This document shows positions 19,292 to 29,255 of a stretch of 64,000 nt of DNA, piece by piece. The stretch is taken from assembly GCF_041060425.1 (NCBI RefSeq), contig NZ_JAULBC010000002.1:1178001-1242000 (forward strand). The letters run 5' to 3'. The stretch's first letter is position 1. Each line of letters starts with the position of its first letter. The DNA is from Danxiaibacter flavus. Its GTDB lineage: Bacteria; Bacteroidota; Bacteroidia; Chitinophagales; Chitinophagaceae. Position numbers and translations under genes: made by a program. A model generated the notes under the pieces. The model worked only from the letters and a program-made list of their open reading frames with translations. It was not told where the DNA came from and did not search any database.

Positions 19292-19596
19292 AAGTTAATG
19301 CTAACATTTAAAATGTCGTATAGTCAATAGTGAATGGTCAATGGTCAAAAATGCAGTCCTTAAAATAAAAATCAAGCTTGCTTAACTTGTCAGCATCTTT
19401 TATATTTTATTACTCACTGTTGACTATTCTCATAAAACATAATCCTAAAACAAGATACCTACCGGAGTAACCGGGATGATGCACATTTCACTATCTACTC
19501 TTGACTATTCACGAAAAACATTCTTTTAAAAAGCAAGGAGCCTGTCGGAGTGATCAAGGTGACGCACATTTCACTATTCACCATTGACCATTCACC
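19292..19596. repeat. 305-base gap with an 81-base tandem repeat and word repeats
   Basis: No gene is visible. Two imperfect copies of an 81-base unit, 19420-19500 and 19501-19581, each begin TTGACTATTC and end near GCACATTTCACTAT; a third copy starts (ATTGACCATTCACC) before lysA ends. Short words of the type GTCAATGGTCAA occupy 19320-19348. Confidence 0.75.
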
Positions 19597-20811
19597 CTAC
19601 AACACCTCCACCTGGTTCATCAACAAATCTTCCAACACGTCTTTCTTCCTTATCAGCTTTGCTTCGCCATCTATCACAAGTATTTCCTGTGGCTTGAAAC
19701 GGGAATTATAGTGCGAGGCCATTTCTATGCCATAAGCGCCTGCATTATAAAAAGCCAGATAATCACCTTCACTTACTTCGTTCAGCATTCTATCTTCTGC
19801 AAAAGTATCTGTCTCACATATATTGCCAACAACGGTATATTCCTTTTCCGGACCGCTTGCATTTGAAATATTTTTGATCTCGTGATGTGAACCATAAAAC
19901 ATCGGGCGTATCAAATGGTTCAGTCCTGAATTAACACCGGCAAACAACGTTTCGCCAGATTGCTTCAACACGTTTACCTGGGTTATAAGATAACCCGCCT
20001 CACTTACTATGAATTTCCCCGGTTCAAACCAGACCTCGACCTTTTTGCCGTAAAGCTTCTCAAAAAGATTAAACTCTTCAGCGACTTTTTTACCCAGCGC
20101 CTGGATGTCGGTACCTTTTTCGCCTGGCTTGTAAGGCACTTTAAAACCGCCTCCAAGATCAATCACTTCCAGGTGAGGGAAGAATTTTGCAATATCAAAC
20201 AACACTTCAATTCCTTTTGCAAAAACTTCTACATCTTTTATTTCACTTCCGGTATGAATGTGAAGCGTTCTTATTCTCAGATTAGTGTCTTTTACAATTT
20301 GCAGAACGCTGTCAATATTCTCCAGCGGAATACCGAATTTGCTTTTGCTGTGACCGGTAGATATTTTAAGATTACCGCCAGCCATAATATTTGGTCTTAC
20401 GCGGATACCCACAGGATAAGTATCGCTAAATTTCTCTCCAAACTTTTTCAGGTTAGACAGGCTATCAATATTAATATGAACGCCTTGTTCTTTTGCACCT
20501 TCAATTTCACAAAATGCAACATTGTTTGAAGTATACAGAATCCTATTAGATTCAAAGCCGGCTCTAACCGCAAGCAGTACTTCATTCAATGAACTACAGT
20601 CCACATTGCAGCCAATGCTTTTCACGTACTTAAGTATGTTGATGTTGGTGAGTGCTTTACAGGCATAGAAAAAACGGGCATTGCACCCTTCAAAGGCAGC
20701 AGTAAGTTTTTCGTATTGTTCTTTTATTTTTTCCGCGTGATAAACATATAGCGGTGTTCCAAAACGATCAGCAATTTCTACAAGCTGTTCCGATGTTAAT
20801 TGTTGAGACAT
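19597..20811 (-). CDS. lysA: Diaminopimelate decarboxylase
   Basis: This PLP enzyme removes CO2 from meso-diaminopimelate to give L-lysine, the last step of the pathway. It has 404 residues, close to the family norm. The PLP lysine is K52 in FFYACKALTN; other conserved segments are HIHTGSEI, LGGGFKVPY, WFEPGKFIVSEAG and the catalytic CETDTFAEDR. The start is the first ATG, which fits an N-terminus just before the barrel domain. It stands between scpB and mlaF in the same orientation, separated by repeat-rich gaps. Confidence 0.96.
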   Translation of the reverse strand: MSQQLTSEQLVEIADRFGTPLYVYHAEKIKEQYEKLTAAFEGCNARFFYACKALTNINILKYVKSIGCNVDCSSLNEVLLAVRAGFESNRILYTSNNVAFCEIEGAKEQGVHINIDSLSNLKKFGEKFSDTYPVGIRVRPNIMAGGNLKISTGHSKSKFGIPLENIDSVLQIVKDTNLRIRTLHIHTGSEIKDVEVFAKGIEVLFDIAKFFPHLEVIDLGGGFKVPYKPGEKGTDIQALGKKVAEEFNLFEKLYGKKVEVWFEPGKFIVSEAGYLITQVNVLKQSGETLFAGVNSGLNHLIRPMFYGSHHEIKNISNASGPEKEYTVVGNICETDTFAEDRMLNEVSEGDYLAFYNAGAYGIEMASHYNSRFKPQEILVIDGEAKLIRKKDVLEDLLMNQVEVL

Positions 20812-20898
20812 TTGACGAAGATACGATTTGAATAATGTGTTTGGTTATAAAAAGAAAGTCCCCGCAATTGGAGGACTTATCAGTAATATGATGATTGT

Positions 20899-22023
20899 TT
20901 ATTTTTTTGTTTCAGGATCTTCTTCATCATCTTCCTGCTCATTGTCCGCTTCTGACGATTGCTCGTCATCCTGCTTCGAATTGTGCTTAGTATCGTCTTC
21001 CTCCTCTTCTTCTTCCGAAAGATCATCGTCTTCATCGACGCCTTCAAATGCTTCTTCATCTGCTAATTCATCTTCCTCGACTGATTCATCTTCTTCATCA
21101 AATTCGTTGTTGTTCTCATCCAATTCGTCCTCTTCGTCCAACTCACCCTGTTCTTCTAATTCATCATCTTCTTCAAATTCTTCGAAGGCTTCTTCTTCAC
21201 TTTCATCTCCAGTCACATCTTCATCAGCTTCATCTTCCTGAATTTCTTCATCCAGTTCAGCAGCAAATTCTTCGTCTACAGATGCACGATTCTCTTCTTG
21301 TTCAACCTGTGCAGTTATATCATTCTCTCCTTGTTCCTCATTAGTTTCTGCATGTTCGATCAGATCACCATTGCTGTCAACAGCGAGTGGAGCTTCCTCA
21401 TTTTCACCTTCAGCTATCTCTGGCAAATTTTCTCCTAACTGGCCATCACGAACCAAAGTTGGCTCGATCAATTGCTCAGCAAGAATTTCATTTATCTTAG
21501 GAAGATCAGCCGTTGAGTTGATACCAAAATAATCCATGAAGGATTTTGAAGTTGAGTAAACCAATGGCTTACCAGGCAGCAATTCGTTACGGCCGGTTAT
21601 AACGATCAGTTCTTTTTCCAGTAGTTTCTGAACACTGTAATCACTATTCACACCACGGATAGCTTCAATCTCTCCTTTTGTGATGGGTTGTTTGTAAGCT
21701 ACAATTGCCAGTGTCTCCAATGCCGCTGTTGAAAGGCGTTTCAGAAACTTGTCACCGTTTAATTGTCCTACCGTTTTATAGAAGTCTTTCTTTGTAAGAA
21801 ATTGCCAGCCGCCACCACTTTCGCGTACTTCAAAAGGATAAAATTCAGCGTTGTATTTTTCGCGGATACCTTCAATGCAGCTTTCCACCTGGTCAAGCAT
21901 GATGCGCTCTTCCATAAAGCCAAAAGCGTTATTGATCAGCTCAACAATGTCCATGCTGGTCAATGGCTTTTCACTGGCAAAAATCAGTGCTTCAATATGT
22001 GGTATAATCTCCGATAATTCCAT
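20899..22023 (-). CDS. scpB: Segregation and condensation protein B with long acidic tail
   Basis: ScpB forms the SMC-ScpA-ScpB condensin complex that organises and segregates chromosomes. Residues 1-185 hold the two winged-helix domains (SEIIPHIEALIFASEKPLT, LAIVAYKQPITKGEIEAIRG, ELIVITGRNELLPGKPLVY). The remaining ~190 residues are almost entirely Glu/Asp with Asn and Ser, with no hydrophobic core, so they are predicted to be disordered. The usual ScpB is under about 230 residues, making this tail half of the protein. A long Ser-rich frame on the opposite strand is just the shadow of the acidic codons. ScpA is not in the window. Confidence 0.93.
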   Translation of the reverse strand: MELSEIIPHIEALIFASEKPLTSMDIVELINNAFGFMEERIMLDQVESCIEGIREKYNAEFYPFEVRESGGGWQFLTKKDFYKTVGQLNGDKFLKRLSTAALETLAIVAYKQPITKGEIEAIRGVNSDYSVQKLLEKELIVITGRNELLPGKPLVYSTSKSFMDYFGINSTADLPKINEILAEQLIEPTLVRDGQLGENLPEIAEGENEEAPLAVDSNGDLIEHAETNEEQGENDITAQVEQEENRASVDEEFAAELDEEIQEDEADEDVTGDESEEEAFEEFEEDDELEEQGELDEEDELDENNNEFDEEDESVEEDELADEEAFEGVDEDDDLSEEEEEEDDTKHNSKQDDEQSSEADNEQEDDEEDPETKK

Positions 22024-22237
22024 ACGCTATTTAAAAAATTGGAAATACACGCAGCTATAAATTAAAATGTGTAAACCTGCGAAGGGGTGAATGTAAACAT
22101 TTTTTTAGTTTCTTCATCAACATTCACCTTTCTGCCGATTTACACACTTGTTATTTTAAGTACGAGATACGAAGTACGAAGTACCTTAATTCTAACAACC
22201 TCATTATACATTCGCCACTTCTTCTCACTTAATAATT

Positions 22238-22275
22238 GTAATTGTCCACTTTCAATTGTCAATTGTCAATTACCC
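22238..22275. repeat. Word-type repeats (TCAATTGTCAATT) before scpB
   Basis: The gap 22024-22269 has no gene. Near its end the words TTGTCCACTTTCAATTGTC and AATTGTCAATTACC repeat, overlapping the atpG stop. Before that, two tandem words TACGAGATACGAAGTACG lie near 22159-22180. Confidence 0.6.
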
Positions 22276-23151
22276 TTGTAAAGCTGCCGCACCGCTCACG
22301 ATTTCAGTAAGCTCTGTCGTAATCGCCGCCTGACGTGCCCTGTTGTAAGATATTTTCAGGCTCTTCAGCAGTTCGTTGGCATTGTCGCTGGCTTTGTCCA
22401 TCGCTGTCATACGTGCACCATGCTCACTTGCATTAGCATCCAGTACCGCTTTGTATAATTGGGTATTTAAGATCTTAGGCATCAATTCTGCGATCAGTTG
22501 ATCTTTGGCAGGCTCAAAAATGAAATCAGCTTTTTTAACGCCTTCTTTCTTTTCAACTTTAGGAATCGGCAGGAACTGTTCAACCATGAAACGTTGTGTT
22601 GCAGCATTTTTAAATTCGCTGTACACGATTTCCACTGCATCAAATTCTTTCTTTTCAAAAGCTTTAACTGCAGCCGTTGCTACATCCTGAACTGTTTCAA
22701 ATTTCAGGTTCAGAAAAATATCTTTATATGCATCAGAAGTTTTGTAACCAGCTTTTGTCAAACTTTCCCAGCCTTTTTTACCAATATTCCAGATGGTAAC
22801 ATTGCCTGCCTTGTTTTGAGCTGCATATTTTTCAGCAATAACAGATTTGGTCAGTTTAATAACATTCGCATTGTAAGCACCAGCCAATCCGCGATCGCTG
22901 GTAATAGCAATGATCAACACTTTTTCTACATGCCTTTCTTCAGCCAGGTTAATACTAAGGTCGCCTTCCAGGTTGCTTACGATGTTACTAAGCATTTCCT
23001 GCAACTTTTGTGCGTAAGGCCTCATCTGAATAATGGCATCCTGTGCACGACGCAATTTTGCCGCACTAACCATTTTCATAGCCTTCGTAATCTGTTGTGT
23101 ATTCTGAATAGACTTAATACGGTTACGAACCTCTTTTAACTGACCAGCCAT
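22270..23151 (-). CDS. atpG: ATP synthase F1 subunit gamma
   Basis: 293 residues forming the rotor shaft of F1. The N-terminal helix reads QLKEVRNRIKSIQNTQQITK and the C-terminal helix ends with SYNRARQAAITTELTEIVSG, both diagnostic for the family. The central Rossmann-like domain starts with VLIIAITSDRGLAGAYNANV. It is monocistronic by position, with its own promoter; scpB downstream is separated by 246 bases. Confidence 0.96.
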   Translation of the reverse strand: MAGQLKEVRNRIKSIQNTQQITKAMKMVSAAKLRRAQDAIIQMRPYAQKLQEMLSNIVSNLEGDLSINLAEERHVEKVLIIAITSDRGLAGAYNANVIKLTKSVIAEKYAAQNKAGNVTIWNIGKKGWESLTKAGYKTSDAYKDIFLNLKFETVQDVATAAVKAFEKKEFDAVEIVYSEFKNAATQRFMVEQFLPIPKVEKKEGVKKADFIFEPAKDQLIAELMPKILNTQLYKAVLDANASEHGARMTAMDKASDNANELLKSLKISYNRARQAAITTELTEIVSGAAALQG

Positions 23152-23232
23152 AGTTGTTGATTTCTATTTAAAAAGACGGTTATGAACGAATGATGATTTT
23201 TTACAAGACACAACACCGCCTCTTTTGGGGTG

Positions 23233-23262
23233 CAAAAGTAGCGCAAAGCGGCTGAATTTCAA
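23233..23262 (-). promoter_or_regulatory. Promoter of atpG
   Basis: Reading the minus strand, TTG (23260-23262) is followed after 19 bases by TACTTTTG (23233-23240), an excellent match to the Bacteroidota TTTG-N19-21-TAnnTTTG promoter. The start codon is 82 bases downstream. Confidence 0.65.
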
Positions 23263-23465
23263 GTTGCAGGCTAAAAAAAGATAGAAATGATTTAATAACT
23301 TTAAAAAGAAAGCAAAACATATTGAATCATATTCAAATATTACCTTTACGAGCAGTCCTATTCACTTAACAAAAAATTGGCATGAGTAAATTTACTTTCT
23401 CTTACACAAATCCTACATTCATGAAGAATAAACCTGAACCAAAATATTCAATAAAACCACCTTTT

Positions 23466-26400
23466 ATGGACACCCACAAGCGTATGCCGGTAAAATTTTA
23501 CTGGCTTGCCGTTCTAATCCTTTCCATTTTCTCGTATTCATGTAAACAATCAAAAAAGAAGCTTATTGAAGTTGATCCGGAGTATAGCAAATATGTAGAA
23601 GCTTATTCTTCCGGAGTGATTTCAAAGAAAAATGCCATTCGCATCAGGTTGGCTGCCGACGCTTCCACCACGCACACTCTTAACGAAACCATTAAAGAGG
23701 CGCTCTTTAACTTCTCTCCTGCCGTGGAGGGCAATGCCTATTGGATCGATGCCCGGACAGTCGAGTTTAAACCAGCTAAAGATCTTATTCCTAACACATT
23801 ATATGAAGTCGGCTTTGCCTTGTCAAAAGTCGCATCCGTTCCTTCCAGATACAAGGATTTTAAGTTTAACGTCCAAACCCTCAAACCATCATTCCAGGTG
23901 AATGATTTTGGATTGAAAGCTGTCGGGAAAGAGCAAATGACACTTAACGGGCAGATTATTACCGCTGACGTTGAAGAATCTGCCAAAGTCGAAAAATTGC
24001 TTTCTGCCCGGTTAAATAACAGCGACTTAAAAATAAACTGGCAGCACAACGAAGCCAACCGTACGCATGATTTTGTGATCAGTAATATCAAACGCTCTTC
24101 TGGCGCGGGAAGCCTGGTATTAGCCTGGGATGGCAAGCCCCTGGATGCAGCGCTGAAAGACAAAAAAGAAATCATAGTGCCGGCTGCGGGCGATTTTGTC
24201 GTTCTTGGTGTGCAGGCGATTCAAGACAAAGAACAATATGCACTGGTACAGTTTAGCGATCCGCTTGCGGTTGGGCAGGTTTTGGATGGCCTCATCGCTA
24301 TCAGCAATCAGGAAAATATCAGTTACACCATTCTTGGCAGCGAGGTCAAAGTGTATACCTCCGGTAAATTGGATGGAAATTATACCGTGAATATTCATGA
24401 AGGCATTCAAAACCAGTGGGGAACGAAGCTCCCGAAAGCGTTTTCATCCAACGTGTTTTTTGAAAACAGGCGGCCATCAGTGAAAATTCATGGAAAAGGC
24501 GAAATATTACCGAACAGCGGCGGAAGGCTGGTATTGCCTTTTGAAGCTGTAAACCTGAACGCGGTGGATGTATCAATTGTTAAGATCTATGAAAATAATG
24601 TTGGTGTGTTTCTACAGCGGAATGATCTCGGCGGAAGCTCGGATCTCCGGAGAGTAGGCAGACCACTTGCACAGGCGACCATCAGATTAGACAATGACAA
24701 AAGCCTCAATCTGAATAAAAAGAACCGTTTCTCGCTCGACCTGGACAAATACATTAAAGCCGAACCGGGAGCAATTTATCGGGTGTTTATAGGATTCCGA
24801 CCGGAATACTCCATCTACACCTGCCAGGAAGGAATGAAAGAGAACAAGAAAGATGAGGACGACGAGTCCGATTATTACGAATATGCATCTGAAACGAATG
24901 GCGTTGATGACGATGAAGCCTTCTGGAACAGTTATGATACATACTACCCTTATGGTTATAATTGGGAACAGCGCGATAATCCCTGCAACAGGGCTTACTT
25001 CAACAAAGAACGTTTTGCTTATAGAAATATTATCGCCAGTAACATCGGGCTTACAGCTAAACGAGGCAGCAACAATTTGTTTGTAGCAGTGAGCAATATA
25101 ATTACCACGACCCCAATGAAAGATGTTCAGCTGGAGGTATTGGACTATCAGCAACAGATCATTGGTAAAGGCTCAAGTAACGGTGATGGTATTGCGATGA
25201 TTGACTTGAAACGCAAACCTTATTTATTGATTGCGAAGAACGGGAATGAACGTGGTTATCTTAAACTGGATGATGGAAATTCATTAGCATTAAGCCGTTT
25301 TGATATTGCTGGTGCAGAAATTAAGAATGGAATCAAAGGTTTCATTTTTGGAGAACGTGGTGTTTGGAGACCCGGTGATAGTCTTTACCTGAGCTGTATT
25401 GTGGAAGATAAGGACAAGAAATTGCCAAAGGACCACCCTATTGAAATGGAACTGATCTCTCCACGCGGACAGTTGTATAAACGAATGGTTCAAACAAATG
25501 CCGATGATGGATTCAATATTTTCAAAACAGCAACTGATGAAGATGCTCCGACAGGTAACTGGACCTGCAAGGTTAAGCTGGGCGGAAACACGTTTGAAAA
25601 AACGTTGAAGATAGAAACAGTAATGCCAAACCGGCTCAAGATTGATCTTGATTTTGGCGGACTTACTGCATTAGGTAAAGATGCCAATGCAAGCGGAACA
25701 TTATCGGCCAAATGGCTATTCGGCGCTACTGCACAAAATCTCAAAGCACGTGTTGACGCACAACTATATAAACGGGCTACGACATTTAGCAAATTCAAAG
25801 ATTACACATTTGATAATCCCACTTCTTCTTTTTCACCACAAACAAAAACCATTTTTGACGGTGCATTAAATGCGGAAGGATCAGCGACCGTAAGTCCGGC
25901 ATTTGATGCAGGAGAAGATGCGCCCGGTCAGTTGTTGGCCAACCTGATGATTAAAGTTTTTGAACCGGGAGGCAACTTTAGCATTGATAATATCGCCATG
26001 CCATACAATCCTTACAGCAGCTATGTTGGTGTGCATTTACCAGAAGGCGATAAAACATGGGGATACCTCGGGATAAACAAAACACACCACGTGCAGATCG
26101 CCAACGTTACTACCGGCGGAAACCCGGTAAACGGATCTACGCAGGCAGATGTTGAACTGTATAAAATACAATGGCGCTGGTGGTGGGACAACAGCGGTGA
26201 TGATCTGAGCAATTTTACGCAGGATCATTACAATAAACTTATCAAAACGCAGACTGTACAACTTAACAATGGTAAAGGCGATTATGAAATGCGCTTTAAT
26301 GATGATTCGTGGGGCCGTTATCTTATTTTGATAAGGGACAAACGCAGTGGCCATGTTACCGGCAAAACATTTTTTGTGGATGATGATAGCTGGCGCAGTC

Positions 26401-29036
26401 GTGGTGATAACGAAGATAAAAGCGCATTGGCGATGTTGTCATTTACTACGGACAAAGAAAAGTATAATGCCGGTGATGATGTTAAAGTAACCATACCAAG
26501 TAGTAAAGGCGGCCGCGCATTAATCAGTATTGAAACAGGTAGCAAAGTATTAAAAACTTATTGGGTTAATACAGAACAGGGACAAACGAAATTTTCTTTC
26601 AAGGCGGAAAAAGAAATGGCTCCGAATGTGTATGTGAATGTGAGCCTGATACAACCACATGCACAGACAATAAACGATCTACCGATTCGCATGTATGGGG
26701 TGGTCCCGGTGATGATAGAAGATAAAAGCACGATCTTAAAACCAGTTATTAAAATGGATGATGTGATCAGACCGGAAGAGCCTGCATCCATAACTGTCTC
26801 AGAATCTTCCGGCAAACCGATGACTTATGTTGTTGCCATAGTTGATGAAGGATTATTAGATCTTACGCGATTTAAAACGCCTAATCCGCACGATGCATTT
26901 TATGCCAAAGAAGCATTGGGTGTAAAGAGCTGGGATCTGTACGACGAAGTAATTGGCGCGTGGAGCAGTGAACTGGAAAGGATCCTGACAATCGGTGGTG
27001 ACGCCGCTGCCGATCTTGCATCAAAAACAAGAAGAGCCAATCGCTTTAAAGCAGTTGTGCAATTTATGGGACCATTTAAAACAAATGGAAGTAAAAAGAC
27101 ACATTCATTCACATTGCCTCCATACATGGGAAGTGTTCGCGCAATGGTAATTGCTGCGGGAGATAACGCTTATGGTATGGCAGAGAAAAGTGTGAAGGTG
27201 AAAAAGCCGCTGATGATGCTGGCGACGTTGCCGCGCGTGCTTGGTCCGAATGAAGAACTAAAGATTCCGGTAACTGTTTTCGCAACGGAAAACAATATCC
27301 GCAACGTGTCTTTGTCATTGCAAAGCAATCCGTTTATCGAAGCCGGCGGCACTCAAAATATCAGCTTTAGTGGCACTGGCGAGCAGGTGGTTTCTTTTAC
27401 AGCAAAAGTGAAACCAACAACCGGCATTGGTAAAATAAAAATTGTTGCTACAAGTGGTAAAGAAAAAGCTGAATACGAAACAGAATTGGATATCCGCAAT
27501 CCGAACCCTGTTACTACAAGTGTTACAGAATATACTTTACAACCAGGACAATCGTGGAATACCAATGTGTCTATGATCGGTGATGCAAGCTCTAGCAAGG
27601 CTGTTTTGGAAGTGTCAAGTATTCCGGCTATTAACCTGGAAAAGAGACTCAACTTTTTGATCACATATCCGCATGGCTGCATTGAACAAACAACATCAGG
27701 GGTATTTCCTCAACTGGCATTGAATCAATTGATCGACCTTGATGACAGGAAAAAAGCTGAAGTAGAAAGAAATGTGCGTGCTGGAATCCAAAGATTGCTG
27801 AATTTCCAACAATCAGATGGAGGATTCAGTTATTGGCCCGGCTACGGCGAAAGCAATGAATGGGGAACAAGTTATGGTGGTCATTTTTTGTTGGAAGCTG
27901 CAGCTGCTGGATACAATGTTCCGGCAACTTTACTTCAATCGTGGAAACAATACCAACGCACAAAAGCGCTTGCATGGAACGTAACATCTGCACCATGGTA
28001 TGGCAGCGATCTTGAACAGGCTTACAGGTTATATCTTCTTGCACTTGCAAAAGCACCTGAACTCGGGGCTATGAACAGATTGAAAGAATTTAAGTTCATC
28101 ACACCGGAAGCTAAATGGCGGCTTGCTGCTGCATATCAGTTAGTCGGGCAACAGCAGGTTGCATTGCAATTGATCAGCGGATTATCAACTTCATTTCCGG
28201 CCCGCGCTAATGCAGGCAGCACGTTTGGCAGTAGTCTGCGTGACCAGGCTATGGTACTGGAAACACTCACTATAATGGGCCGCAAAGCAAATGCAGATGC
28301 ACTTGTAAGAAGTGTTGCAGCAGAATTATCGCAAGATCAATGGTACAGCACACAGACGACTGCTTATTCATTAATCGCCATCGCGAAATTCTGCGGACAA
28401 AACAAAGACAATAAAAAGATCAATGCTTCCATCAACACAAATGGACAGTCAGTCAGTATCAATACAAGTAATGTAGTCTCTCAGACTGACATCAAATGGA
28501 AAGGCAACAAGTCTTCAATACAAATGACAAACAAAGGCGGCAACGTGTTATATGTTCGTGTGATCAACCAGGGAAGGCCTTTAAGCGGGGAAAGCATCCA
28601 GGTTAGCAATAATCCTCAAGTGCTGGTCGTGAACGCTGAATATATGGACCTGACAGGTAAAATCATTGATGCAGCATCGATCAAACAAGGAACTGACTTT
28701 GTTGCAAAAGTTACTATAAGAAACCCCGGCTTCAGAGGACAGTATACTGAAATGGCGCTATCTCAAATCTTTCCCGGTGGCTGGGAAATTTTGAATACAA
28801 GATTGTACAATAGTGAAGGCGCATTTAAGTCTTCGCCAAGCGATTATATGGACATCCGGGATGATCGTGTATATCATTATTTTGATCTGCGACAAGGTGA
28901 AACGTTGACTTACTATGTACAATTGAATGCGGCATACCCGGGTAAATATTTCTGGCCAGGTGTTTACTGCGAAGCAATGTATGATCACACAATCAGTGGA
29001 GGAACGAATGGTAAGTGGGTAGAAGTGAGTGAGTAA
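23466..29036 (+). CDS. Alpha-2-macroglobulin family lipoprotein with thioester
   Basis: A very large (about 1856-residue) bacterial alpha-2-macroglobulin, the periplasmic protease trap related to E. coli YfhM. The frame is open from 23382, but the signal peptide fits starts at 23466 or 23484 (MPVKFYWLAVLILSIFSYSC), with the lipid-attached cysteine in FSYSC. A series of MG domains follows, including GVWRPGDSLYLSC at about 25355-25393. The reactive thioester motif GCIEQ is intact (Cys codon 27678-27680, Gln codon 27687-27689), then the alpha/alpha thioester-domain repeats and a C-terminal receptor-like domain. In many bacteria this gene is paired with pbpC, which here follows after a transposase insertion. 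It is probably attached to a membrane facing the periplasm. Confidence 0.9.
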   Translation: MDTHKRMPVKFYWLAVLILSIFSYSCKQSKKKLIEVDPEYSKYVEAYSSGVISKKNAIRIRLAADASTTHTLNETIKEALFNFSPAVEGNAYWIDARTVEFKPAKDLIPNTLYEVGFALSKVASVPSRYKDFKFNVQTLKPSFQVNDFGLKAVGKEQMTLNGQIITADVEESAKVEKLLSARLNNSDLKINWQHNEANRTHDFVISNIKRSSGAGSLVLAWDGKPLDAALKDKKEIIVPAAGDFVVLGVQAIQDKEQYALVQFSDPLAVGQVLDGLIAISNQENISYTILGSEVKVYTSGKLDGNYTVNIHEGIQNQWGTKLPKAFSSNVFFENRRPSVKIHGKGEILPNSGGRLVLPFEAVNLNAVDVSIVKIYENNVGVFLQRNDLGGSSDLRRVGRPLAQATIRLDNDKSLNLNKKNRFSLDLDKYIKAEPGAIYRVFIGFRPEYSIYTCQEGMKENKKDEDDESDYYEYASETNGVDDDEAFWNSYDTYYPYGYNWEQRDNPCNRAYFNKERFAYRNIIASNIGLTAKRGSNNLFVAVSNIITTTPMKDVQLEVLDYQQQIIGKGSSNGDGIAMIDLKRKPYLLIAKNGNERGYLKLDDGNSLALSRFDIAGAEIKNGIKGFIFGERGVWRPGDSLYLSCIVEDKDKKLPKDHPIEMELISPRGQLYKRMVQTNADDGFNIFKTATDEDAPTGNWTCKVKLGGNTFEKTLKIETVMPNRLKIDLDFGGLTALGKDANASGTLSAKWLFGATAQNLKARVDAQLYKRATTFSKFKDYTFDNPTSSFSPQTKTIFDGALNAEGSATVSPAFDAGEDAPGQLLANLMIKVFEPGGNFSIDNIAMPYNPYSSYVGVHLPEGDKTWGYLGINKTHHVQIANVTTGGNPVNGSTQADVELYKIQWRWWWDNSGDDLSNFTQDHYNKLIKTQTVQLNNGKGDYEMRFNDDSWGRYLILIRDKRSGHVTGKTFFVDDDSWRSRGDNEDKSALAMLSFTTDKEKYNAGDDVKVTIPSSKGGRALISIETGSKVLKTYWVNTEQGQTKFSFKAEKEMAPNVYVNVSLIQPHAQTINDLPIRMYGVVPVMIEDKSTILKPVIKMDDVIRPEEPASITVSESSGKPMTYVVAIVDEGLLDLTRFKTPNPHDAFYAKEALGVKSWDLYDEVIGAWSSELERILTIGGDAAADLASKTRRANRFKAVVQFMGPFKTNGSKKTHSFTLPPYMGSVRAMVIAAGDNAYGMAEKSVKVKKPLMMLATLPRVLGPNEELKIPVTVFATENNIRNVSLSLQSNPFIEAGGTQNISFSGTGEQVVSFTAKVKPTTGIGKIKIVATSGKEKAEYETELDIRNPNPVTTSVTEYTLQPGQSWNTNVSMIGDASSSKAVLEVSSIPAINLEKRLNFLITYPHGCIEQTTSGVFPQLALNQLIDLDDRKKAEVERNVRAGIQRLLNFQQSDGGFSYWPGYGESNEWGTSYGGHFLLEAAAAGYNVPATLLQSWKQYQRTKALAWNVTSAPWYGSDLEQAYRLYLLALAKAPELGAMNRLKEFKFITPEAKWRLAAAYQLVGQQQVALQLISGLSTSFPARANAGSTFGSSLRDQAMVLETLTIMGRKANADALVRSVAAELSQDQWYSTQTTAYSLIAIAKFCGQNKDNKKINASINTNGQSVSINTSNVVSQTDIKWKGNKSSIQMTNKGGNVLYVRVINQGRPLSGESIQVSNNPQVLVVNAEYMDLTGKIIDAASIKQGTDFVAKVTIRNPGFRGQYTEMALSQIFPGGWEILNTRLYNSEGAFKSSPSDYMDIRDDRVYHYFDLRQGETLTYYVQLNAAYPGKYFWPGVYCEAMYDHTISGGTNGKWVEVSE

Positions 29037-29121
29037 ATTTCACGCGAGATTCACGCGGAAGGTTTCACGCGAAAGATTTCTCGCAGCGAACACAAAGAAG
29101 CAGCGGCGCAGCGAAGCTTTT
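29037..29121. repeat. TTCACGCG words after the A2M gene
   Basis: Three near copies of TTTCACGCGAAGG / TTCACGCGG are spaced along 29038-29072, followed by GC-rich sequence leading into the REP-like repeat. These are non-coding and probably part of a dispersed family. Confidence 0.45.
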
Positions 29122-29172
29122 GCTCTGCGAAGCCTCCAGGCTTCGCAGCCTTACTATACCGCTTGTAGCGAT
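29122..29172 (+). repeat. REP-like repeat, upstream copy of RAYT
   Basis: A 51-base unit with two hairpins, CTGCGAAGCC-TCCA-GGCTTCGCAG and CGCT-TGT-AGCG. It matches the copy at 29896-29946 in 48 of 51 positions and lies 83 bases before the transposase start. Confidence 0.8.
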
Positions 29173-29255
29173 TATACAATATAACCTTACATTTTTAAAA
29201 ACATATCATCACTTACGGTGATTATATTAAACAACCCTAAACCCTTAAACAAAAC

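Noticed and set aside
20828..21241. Serine-rich reading frame opposite the scpB tail
   Set aside because: It is the reverse complement of runs of GAA/GAT/GAG codons in the acidic tail and has no signal, RBS or family features.
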